Of a stretch of DNA of 6,802 nt, positions 1-5,247 are shown piece by piece. The translations under genes were made by a program, and so were the position numbers. The notes beneath the pieces were generated by a model. The model did not search any database. It had not been told where the DNA came from and was given only the letters and a program-made list of their open reading frames with translations. The DNA comes from Rhizobiaceae bacterium (GTDB taxonomy: Bacteria; Pseudomonadota; Alphaproteobacteria; Rhizobiales; Rhizobiaceae). Each line of letters begins with the position of its first letter. The stretch's first letter is position 1. The stretch is from positions 1 to 6,802 of the forward strand of contig CAJYRE010000492.1 of the NCBI GenBank assembly GCA_913776675.1, in the 5' to 3' direction.

Positions 1-1166
1 GGCATGATGCCGGTGGTGACAAGCAGGTCACGCGGCGAGGGCGTTTTGTTGGCAGGGGATGTTGTCTTGCCACCCAGCAGTTGGCTGCCGCCATCCAGCG
101 CCGGGTCTGAAATTTTCAGCGGCGGGGTGCTGTCGGGATTGTCTTTGGGTGGTTGCGGATTGGTCAATTCCGGCAGGCTGGTGGCATCCAGCCGCACAAG
201 GCCGGGGCTTGCCATGTCACCCAGATATTTGCGGGCGGATTTTTCCAGATAAAAAGCCATTTTACGTTTGCCGGCATCGGTCATACTGATGCCATCAGGA
301 CCGCGCAAACGCGCCTGCTGGCCGTTGACATCCGAGCCGGTCAGCACAAAGGCCCCGTTTTCATCGACAAAACCATCCCAGATGTCGATAAACTCTCCTC
401 CGGCCTGTTCGGTTATTTTACGATAGGACAGGTTGAACTTTTCCAGATCCGCCGACATGTCGGCCGATTTCACCGGCGGCAGGCCCACCCAGATCAGCGG
501 AATTTTGCGGGCCGTGATGGTTTTAACCACGGCATCAACCCGCTTTTCATATTCCTTCCACCAGCCATCCGAGGGAAAGCGCTGTTCGCCGCCACTGGCC
601 GTCATCTGCTGACGGTCGTTGGTGCCGATTGCGACCACGACAATGGCGGGTTTGACCTCATCCAGCATTTTGGGCAATTGCTTGCGCCAGTCAAAATAAT
701 CATCGCGCACCAAGCCTGATGAACCGTTGCTGTTGGTAACAATGCGAGTGCCGGGGGCATCTTCAAAGGCTTCGCTCAAGCCGTCGCCCAAAGCGTTGGC
801 AAAGAAATCACCGATCACCAGAATTTTGCGGGCATTGTCGATCTTGGCCGTCGCCGCAGGCTTGGGGCTGCTTGCAGGCCGCGAGGCTGCACGCGGGTTT
901 GGGCTTGCCGCAGTTGCGCGTGAGGCAGGCGTGGTTTTTTTGCGACTGCGCGGCACGGGTTGCTGCGGTTCGTACAGGCGCTGCGCAGGAGAGCGGGGTG
1001 GCTGTGGAGCCGGGGAGCCAAACAGCCAATCCAGAAGGGTGCGACGATGAGGATAGTCCTGTGCCACGGCCCCATCAGGCAGGGTCGTTGCGGTCAACGC
1101 AACCGCCAGAAACAGGATTATCAGCCGATGCATCACTCTGTTTGCTCTTTCCCGGCAGGTCATCAT
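1..1166 (-). CDS. DUF459/SGNH-fold periplasmic protein, partial (C-terminus beyond left edge)
   Basis: The frame is open from the start at 1166 to the left edge: 388 codons, no stop. Residues 12-35 form a signal peptide ending AVA before Gln36, so the product is probably periplasmic. A Pro/Ala/Ser/Arg-rich linker follows (about 51-106), then an SGNH/GDSL-like domain (about 113-310), then a Pro-rich tail. SGNH blocks are recognisable: block I at VIGDFFANALGDGL (117-130), Gly151, block III GTND (181-184), block V DGISMTDAG (291-299). The usual nucleophilic Ser of GDS is Phe121 and the usual His of DxxH is Ser294, while Asn183 and Asp291 remain. The fold is therefore that of an esterase, but catalysis is doubtful. 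The ATG at 1166 shares its A with the transglycosylase stop (TGATG), pointing to coupled translation. ATGs at 1163 and 1133 are alternatives; the one at 1133 gives a shorter n-region but a complete signal peptide. Family call is by recognition; the biological role is unknown. Confidence 0.82.
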   Translation of the reverse strand, partial: MMTCRERANRVMHRLIILFLAVALTATTLPDGAVAQDYPHRRTLLDWLFGSPAPQPPRSPAQRLYEPQQPVPRSRKKTTPASRATAASPNPRAASRPASSPKPAATAKIDNARKILVIGDFFANALGDGLSEAFEDAPGTRIVTNSNGSSGLVRDDYFDWRKQLPKMLDEVKPAIVVVAIGTNDRQQMTASGGEQRFPSDGWWKEYEKRVDAVVKTITARKIPLIWVGLPPVKSADMSADLEKFNLSYRKITEQAGGEFIDIWDGFVDENGAFVLTGSDVNGQQARLRGPDGISMTDAGKRKMAFYLEKSARKYLGDMASPGLVRLDATSLPELTNPQPPKDNPDSTPPLKISDPALDGGSQLLGGKTTSPANKTPSPRDLLVTTGIM

Positions 1167-2380
1167 CAGTGCCGGCGCAAAACATCAAGCAGCGTTTTTG
1201 AAGGCTCACCATCCTGTGGCAAGCCAACCCGCTTTTGAATGGCGGCAATGGCGGCCTTCGAGCCAGAGCCAAAATTGCCATCAACTTCGCCGCTGTAATA
1301 GCCAAGCGCTTTCATGCGGGTTTGTAGCTCGAATTTTTCCTTGATGTCCAGCGTACCGCTGGGGCGTGGCCATTTTTGCTGCATCCCGCCATAACCGGCA
1401 ATTTCATCCGCCAGAAGACCAACCGCCAGCGCATAGGTATCGGCGGCATTGTATTTTTTGATGGTGAAGAAGTTCGAGGTCATCAAAAAGCCCGGACCAT
1501 TCGCACCCGCCAGCAATTTCAATTGCGCCCGCTGGCCGGGATTGCGAAACGCCTTGCCATTGGCCCGCACGAAACCCAGTTTCTGCCATTGGGCAAGGGT
1601 GAGGGTTTTGCCAGCATAGTGGCCGCCGCCTGCGGGCACCACTGTTTCATAGCCCCAGGTTTCACCGCTCTGCCAGCCATTTTTCGCCAGAAGATTGGCA
1701 GAGGTGGCCAAGGCATCGGGAATGGAATTCCAGATGTCTTTGTGGCCATTGCCATCGGCATCGACGGCATAGAGCAGGTAGCTGGTGGGGATAAATTGCG
1801 TGTGGCCCATGGCCCCCGCCCATGATCCCGTCATGTCTTTGGGAGCTACGTCACCATTCTGAATAATCTGGAGGGCGGCGATCAACTGTTTCTTGGCAAA
1901 ACCGGCGCGTTTGGGATCGGCATAGGCCAGAGTTGCCAAGGCTTGCGGCACATAATGCAGGCGGTCATCCTTGTTCAGAATGGCACCGTAATTGCTCTCC
2001 ATCGACCAGATGGCCAGCAGAATATGCTTGTCCACGCCAAAATGTTTTTCCAGCGCTGCCAGAGTGCGGCCATGCTTGGCCAGCATTTCTCGCCCGATCT
2101 TGACGGTATAGGGATTGACGCGGCTGTCCATGTAATCCCAGACGTTGGATTTGAACTCCGGCTGATAGGCAGCTTTTTGCAAAACCTCCGGGTCTGGCTC
2201 ACTCACCTTGGCAAAGGCACGGTTATAGGTGGTGGCCGTGATGCCTTTTGCGGCTGCGACAGGATAGAAGTTCCTGATCCAGTTGCGAAAATTGGCATCA
2301 GCCTTTGCCTGAAGCGGCATGAAGGCAACCATGATGGAAACAGCCAGCGCCGGAATAAACCGGAAGCGATCTCTTGTCAT
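1166..2380 (-). CDS. MltB-type lytic murein transglycosylase with C-terminal peptidoglycan-binding domain
   Basis: 404 residues. It should cleave the MurNAc-GlcNAc bond of peptidoglycan in the periplasm, forming 1,6-anhydromuramyl ends. A signal peptide occupies residues 1-29 (hydrophobic core about 9-23, cleavage near AKA-DA). There is no lipobox Cys, so unlike E. coli MltB this looks like a soluble form. The SLT_2 catalytic domain spans about 30-335. The catalytic Glu is most likely Glu128 in WSMESNYG (125-132), and the substrate-cleft signature GSWAGAMGHTQFIPTSY lies at 185-201, with Gln195. A PG_binding_1 domain fills about 345-403 (LQTRMKALGYYSGEVDGNFG at 352-371). It is the first gene of an operon with the DUF459 gene, which overlaps its TGA by one base. 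The ATG at 2380 has only a weak GGAT-type ribosome site upstream. Domain order and length match the secreted MltB_2-like enzymes of alphaproteobacteria. Confidence 0.93.
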   Translation of the reverse strand: MTRDRFRFIPALAVSIMVAFMPLQAKADANFRNWIRNFYPVAAAKGITATTYNRAFAKVSEPDPEVLQKAAYQPEFKSNVWDYMDSRVNPYTVKIGREMLAKHGRTLAALEKHFGVDKHILLAIWSMESNYGAILNKDDRLHYVPQALATLAYADPKRAGFAKKQLIAALQIIQNGDVAPKDMTGSWAGAMGHTQFIPTSYLLYAVDADGNGHKDIWNSIPDALATSANLLAKNGWQSGETWGYETVVPAGGGHYAGKTLTLAQWQKLGFVRANGKAFRNPGQRAQLKLLAGANGPGFLMTSNFFTIKKYNAADTYALAVGLLADEIAGYGGMQQKWPRPSGTLDIKEKFELQTRMKALGYYSGEVDGNFGSGSKAAIAAIQKRVGLPQDGEPSKTLLDVLRRH

Positions 2381-2476
2381 TGGTGTTCAAATCCGTTGTT
2401 GGTGTGTGCCTGCCAAAGGGAAAATGGCGTGAGTATCTCAACCTATGACCATACTCTCAACAAATTCTTTACCAAT

Positions 2477-2491
2477 TTAAGAAAATCGTAA
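2477..2491. promoter_or_regulatory. Weak CtrA-like motif (TTAA-N7-GTAA)
   Basis: TTAA at 2477-2480 and GTAA at 2488-2491 are separated by seven bases, one mismatch from the TTAA-N7-TTAA consensus known for the cell-cycle regulator CtrA in alphaproteobacteria. In such AT-rich DNA a chance match is quite possible, so this is only a candidate. Confidence 0.2.
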
Positions 2492-2558
2492 ATCGATTTG
2501 CAAATTCTTCGTAATTCTTTAGTAATCGGGCAATGTGCGCTTATCGCACGCGATATGA

Positions 2559-2571
2559 TCCTCCAGGAGGA
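2559..2571 (+). promoter_or_regulatory. galU ribosome binding site inside a perfect palindrome
   Basis: AGGAGG at 2565-2570 sits five bases ahead of the GTG at 2576 and is what decides the galU start. It is directly preceded by TCCTCC (2559-2564), so TCCTCC-A-GGAGGA reads as a perfect 13-base palindrome. A hairpin with a five-base loop (TCCT pairing with AGGA) could partly hide the site; whether it does is unknown. Confidence 0.75.
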
Positions 2572-2575
2572 ATGT

Positions 2576-3463
2576 GTGGGACAACAGAAAAAACTTCGTA
2601 AGGCCGTCTTTCCTGTCGCCGGTCTTGGCACGCGCTTTTTGCCAGCCACCAAGGCTGTGCCAAAGGAAATGCTGACCGTTGTTGACAAGCCGGTAATTCA
2701 ATATGTGGTTGATGAGGCCGCTGAAGCGGGCATCGAGCATTTTGTATTTGTCACCGGGCGCGGCAAAGGGGTGATCGAAGACTATTTCGATATTCAGTTC
2801 GAGCTGGAACAGACGCTGAAGGCCCGCAACAAGAATGCTGAATTGACGCTGCTGAATGATCTGCTGCCGAAGGCCGGTTCCGCCAGCTTCACCCGTCAGC
2901 AGGAGCCGCTCGGTCTGGGCCATGCTGTGTGGTGTGCGCGTGATATTGTTGGCAATGATCCTTTTGCCGTTTTGCTGCCTGACATGATCATGCGTGGCGA
3001 AAAGGGCTGCATGAAGGGCATGGTGGAGCTGTACAACAAGACCGGCGGCAATATCATCGCCGTGGAAGAATGCGCCCCGGATCAGGCCCATAAATACGGC
3101 ATTGTTGGCGTTGGCGAACAGTTGGACGGTGGTTTCAAGATCACCCAGATGGTGGAAAAACCTGCCAAGGGCACCGCACCTTCGAACTTTTTCATCAATG
3201 GCCGCTATATCCTGCAGCCGGAAATCTTCTCGATTCTGGAAACGCAGGAACGCGGTGCTGGCAATGAAATCCAGCTCACCGATGGCATGCTCAAGCTGGC
3301 CAAGCAGCAGGAATTTGCAGGCTACCACTTCAAGGGCGATACGTTTGACTGTGGTGCCAAGGATGGCTTCATCCTTGCCAACGTGGCTTTTGCCATTGAG
3401 CGCGATGACATTCGTGGGCAGATCGAAGAGCCGTTGAAGGCCTTGCTGGCAGCGTTGAAGTAA
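2576..3463 (+). CDS. galU: UTP--glucose-1-phosphate uridylyltransferase
   Basis: 295 residues from the GTG start, the usual length for bacterial GalU. The enzyme joins UTP and glucose 1-phosphate to give UDP-glucose and pyrophosphate in the cytoplasm, feeding exopolysaccharide, LPS and glucan synthesis. The nucleotide-binding signature [17 protein letters not shown] is at residues 16-32, followed by [12 protein letters not shown] (37-48). Other landmarks are GLGHAVWCA (113-121), LLPDM with the likely metal-binding Asp136 (133-137), VEKP with Lys195 (193-196), and EIQLTDGM (231-238). GTG at 2576 was chosen because AGGAGG lies five bases upstream and known GalU proteins begin just before the KAVFPVAG strand. 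The frame is open further upstream to an ATG at 2498, but that adds 26 unconserved residues and covers the promoter and ribosome site. It is divergent from the transglycosylase operon and followed by a repeat and a terminator, so it probably forms its own transcript. Confidence 0.96.
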   Translation: MGQQKKLRKAVFPVAGLGTRFLPATKAVPKEMLTVVDKPVIQYVVDEAAEAGIEHFVFVTGRGKGVIEDYFDIQFELEQTLKARNKNAELTLLNDLLPKAGSASFTRQQEPLGLGHAVWCARDIVGNDPFAVLLPDMIMRGEKGCMKGMVELYNKTGGNIIAVEECAPDQAHKYGIVGVGEQLDGGFKITQMVEKPAKGTAPSNFFINGRYILQPEIFSILETQERGAGNEIQLTDGMLKLAKQQEFAGYHFKGDTFDCGAKDGFILANVAFAIERDDIRGQIEEPLKALLAALK

Positions 3464-3471
3464 TTTGACGC

Positions 3472-3577
3472 TTTAGAGCATTTTCAGGAAAAGTGCATAG
3501 CGGTTTTCCGTCCGGAAATGCGTGAAAACAAAGAGTTAGAGCATTTCAGTGTTTCCGAGAAACACTGAAATGCCCTA
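3472..3577. repeat. RIME-like palindromic intergenic repeat
   Basis: This region downstream of galU consists of nested palindromes bounded by a direct repeat: TTAGAGCATTT starts at 3473 and again at 3536, 63 bases apart. Inner parts include TTTTC-AG-GAAAA (3481-3492) and TTTCCG-TC-CGGAAA in the middle. The style (AGAGCATTT, GGTTTTCCGTCCGGAAATGCG, AACAAAGAG) resembles the short mosaic repeats (RIME class) scattered between genes in Rhizobiaceae. I recall this from the group; copy number cannot be tested in one window. It has no coding capacity and no sign of a transposase or target-site duplication. Confidence 0.65.
3537..3577. repeat. Long inverted repeat (14-bp perfect stem)
   Basis: GCATTTCAGTGTTT (3541-3554) and its exact reverse complement (3560-3573) flank a five-base loop CCGAG. 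After one mismatch on each side, TAG (3537-3539) and CTA (3575-3577) extend the pairing. No T-run follows directly, so it is more likely the second half of the repeat element than a stand-alone terminator. As RNA it would be a stable 3'-end hairpin on the galU message. Confidence 0.85.
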
Positions 3578-3582
3578 GACAT

Positions 3583-3621
3583 AAAAGCCGTCGCCTTGTC
3601 TGTCAGGCGGCGGCTTTTTTT
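3583..3621 (+). terminator. Rho-independent terminator of galU (probably bidirectional)
   Basis: The arms GCCGTCGCC (3587-3595) and GGCGGCGGC (3606-3614) pair over nine bases with one G-T wobble, around a ten-base loop, and seven T follow (3615-3621). AAAA at 3583-3586 extends the stem and gives a short T-run on the minus strand. It could therefore also end the convergent barrel-protein transcript, whose stop codon (3620-3622) overlaps the T-tract. Confidence 0.85.
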
Positions 3622-5083
3622 ATCGCTTCAGTTTCAGGCCAATGCCGGCGGTGATGGAGCGGCTGTTGGAGCCATCGTCGCTGCGTGTGCGCTCCCATGT
3701 CAGATCGGCGGTGAGATCGAGAGAGCGGCTGAGATGATAGGTCAGCCCGGCACCTGCCGTGTAATACAGGCTATTGAGCTGAGATGCGTTCTGATAATTC
3801 CGCCAGGTGGTGCCACCAGACAGGCGGGCAACGAGATTTTCGCGCAATTCATGGGTGACGGCGGCGGTAAGGGCATAGGCGACATCTCCGCTGATGCCAG
3901 CCGTTGTGGAGGGTTCAATGGAGGTGCCAAGACCAAGCGCCACATCGGTGCCACGATGTGGTGACCAGTTGATGGTGCTATCCAGCGTCATGGCTCCCAT
4001 GCCATCCAGTCGGCTGTCCTCAAAGCTGGCGTGTTTGTAACCGACAGCAAATTCGCCACGCAGTTTTTCGCCAAAATCAGAGGCAATTCCGGCTTTCGCC
4101 CCATAAATATTGCCAGACCGTTGATAGCCAGCGCTATCGAAGCGTTGATCATAATTGGTTTTTCCGGCCGAGACCTCGATAAACGGGGCTAGAGCTGGAG
4201 AAATTTCATAGCCCAGCCGTGAAGAAACGGTCACGGCATTGCGATCACGGTCGCTGTTGGACAGGAGGCTGCCGTCGCTCAACCGGGCATCCGTATAGGT
4301 CCAGCGCTGGAACTCGATACCCACCGAGCCTCTGAGCCTGCCAAGATCGCGCGATAAAACCGCACCGGCGCTGTATTGATGGACGCCGGACTGTACCGAA
4401 GCATTGCTGATGGCGTTGGGGTCGGTGCTGCTTTCGCGGCTAAAGCCATAGCCAGTGGTGAGGCGGGCGGCCATATCATCGGCAAGATCCAGCCGTAGCG
4501 TGGCATCCACCCGACCAGAGGGGTCATTATCGCTATCTCCGGCAATTTTTTGCCGCCATGTGCCATTGCCTGTGACGCTCAATTCATGGCGCGACCAGTC
4601 GGAGGTAAGCGTACCTTTCAGCCCGTTGTCCCAATAGGTGGTGTTCTGGCGATTGCCGCTGCTGTCGGATTTGCGCTCAACGCTGATGCCTTGCGACACT
4701 TCCGGCCGCAAAATCATGGTGCCAAGGCGAATGCCGGTGCCATCGTCATTGGTTTTTTTCAGCGCCCGTCGATCATCCATCGGCGATTGCCGCAGATTGA
4801 TGCGTTTGGCATCCAGTGCGTCATTGGTGATGCGGCGCAAACTGTCATCATCCAGGGCAATCGCGGCCTCATCTGTCTCCCGTCGCGGTGTGGTTTGTGC
4901 TGGAGCGGCGGTGGATGTATCCGGCACGCTTGTGGTGGTTCCCCGCAGGCCTTGCAGGGTCGGAGCCTGCTGCGCCATGCCCGATGTTGGCGCTGCCAGC
5001 CCGATCAGCGCACAGCTTGCCATCAGCGCACAAAGGTGGGCGCGCTGGTGCCTGAAGCCTGCTGCTGTGGGGCGATCTGTCAT
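3620..5083 (-). CDS. Outer-membrane beta-barrel protein (PF10082-like)
   Basis: 487 residues. A signal peptide covers about 1-37 (n-region rich in Arg/His, hydrophobic core about 18-31, cleavage near GMA-QQ). A polar, Thr/Pro-rich and probably unstructured segment follows (about 40-115). From about 118 to the end the sequence alternates polar and hydrophobic residues in strand-sized blocks rich in Gly, Ser, Thr and Tyr, such as ELSVTGNGTWRQKI, GEFAVGYKHASFED and YYTAGAGLTYHLSRSLDLTA, the mark of a transmembrane barrel with many strands. It resembles the BBP2_2 'putative beta-barrel porin 2' family. The last residues are GIGLKLKR, so the C-terminal aromatic of classical porins is absent. Substrate and function are unknown. 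It is convergent with galU, with which it shares a terminator, and divergent from the isomerase gene; a CtrA-like site lies about 50 bases upstream. The ATG at 5083 is the only start giving a full signal peptide; its ribosome site is poor. Confidence 0.85.
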   Translation of the reverse strand: MTDRPTAAGFRHQRAHLCALMASCALIGLAAPTSGMAQQAPTLQGLRGTTTSVPDTSTAAPAQTTPRRETDEAAIALDDDSLRRITNDALDAKRINLRQSPMDDRRALKKTNDDGTGIRLGTMILRPEVSQGISVERKSDSSGNRQNTTYWDNGLKGTLTSDWSRHELSVTGNGTWRQKIAGDSDNDPSGRVDATLRLDLADDMAARLTTGYGFSRESSTDPNAISNASVQSGVHQYSAGAVLSRDLGRLRGSVGIEFQRWTYTDARLSDGSLLSNSDRDRNAVTVSSRLGYEISPALAPFIEVSAGKTNYDQRFDSAGYQRSGNIYGAKAGIASDFGEKLRGEFAVGYKHASFEDSRLDGMGAMTLDSTINWSPHRGTDVALGLGTSIEPSTTAGISGDVAYALTAAVTHELRENLVARLSGGTTWRNYQNASQLNSLYYTAGAGLTYHLSRSLDLTADLTWERTRSDDGSNSRSITAGIGLKLKR

Positions 5084-5130
5084 TGCGGCTCGTTTCAGAA
5101 CGGTCTGTTATTACCGAAACGTAAATTGCC

Positions 5131-5149
5131 ATGGTTAATTATTCGTTAT
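5131..5149. promoter_or_regulatory. CtrA-like binding motif in divergent promoter region
   Basis: Read on the minus strand, ATAA-N7-TTAACCAT matches the alphaproteobacterial CtrA consensus TTAA-N7-TTAA at seven of eight bases and contains the full TTAACCAT form. It lies 48 bases upstream of the barrel-protein start and about 95 upstream of the isomerase start. For the barrel gene this is a plausible -35 region activator position, with TAATAA on the minus strand at 5113-5108 as a possible -10 element. Binding is inferred from the motif only. Confidence 0.4.
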
Positions 5150-5190
5150 GATGTGTGGACCGCCCTGTCTACGCCTTCGCTTTTCGTCGC

Positions 5191-5247
5191 AGGAGGATCA
5201 AGGTGAATGGACAGAACGGCCGGTTGGCGCTATGGGACATGCCATGA
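5191..5247 (+). promoter_or_regulatory. Strong ribosome binding site with 14-codon leader ORF overlapping kdsD start
   Basis: AGGAGG at 5191-5196 is ideally placed (six bases) for a GTG at 5203. That frame encodes 14 residues (VNGQNGRLALWDMP) and stops at TGA 5245-5247, which overlaps the isomerase ATG at 5244 as ATGA. The strong site therefore does not directly serve the isomerase frame, whose first downstream ATGs are 35 and 47 bases away. This suggests coupled translation through a leader peptide. An out-of-frame ATG at 5207 is also within reach of the same site. Confidence 0.4.

Larger units (their letters stand above)
2381..2575. promoter_or_regulatory. Divergent control region between transglycosylase operon and galU
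   Basis: This 195-base stretch has no convincing gene. It turns strongly AT-rich between about 2445 and 2530, as expected for back-to-back promoters. It holds three direct copies of AATTCTT (2463-2469, 2503-2509, 2513-2519) spaced 40 and 10 bases apart, close to whole helical turns. A perfect 10-base palindrome AAATCGATTT lies at 2490-2499. A possible sigma-70-like pair for galU is TTGCAA (2498-2503) and AGTAAT (2521-2526), 17 bases apart and 4/6 matches each, which is weak. A short inverted repeat GTGCG/CGCAC (2535-2539, 2545-2549) falls in the likely galU leader. Which protein binds here cannot be told from the sequence. Confidence 0.5.

Noticed and set aside
153..719. 188-codon open frame on the plus strand
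   Set aside because: It lies opposite the DUF459 gene, whose minus-strand frame is continuous and has recognisable SGNH blocks; the plus-strand translation shows no domain-like pattern.
1943..2491. 182-codon open frame on the plus strand
   Set aside because: Antisense to the start of the transglycosylase gene and running into the AT-rich promoter; no recognisable protein features.
2498..2575. N-terminal extension of GalU from the ATG at 2498
   Set aside because: The extra 26 residues are not GalU-like, cover the promoter and ribosome site, and the GTG at 2576 has an ideal AGGAGG.
2519..3328. 269-codon open frame on the minus strand
   Set aside because: It is a mirror of galU, whose conserved motifs prove the plus strand is coding.
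3472..3577. Possible insertion-sequence remnant or CRISPR unit
   Set aside because: No transposase fragment or target duplication, and only two short direct repeats with no regular spacers; a RIME-like repeat explains the structure better.
4550..5206. 218-codon open frame on the plus strand
   Set aside because: It lies mainly opposite the barrel-protein gene, has an odd composition rich in Cys, Arg and His, and runs through the promoter region; the minus frame has a signal peptide and barrel pattern.
5148..5243. Extended isomerase start at the ATG at 5148
   Set aside because: The added 32 residues are unlike known homologues, have no ribosome site, and overlap the CtrA-like promoter motif and the strong Shine-Dalgarno.
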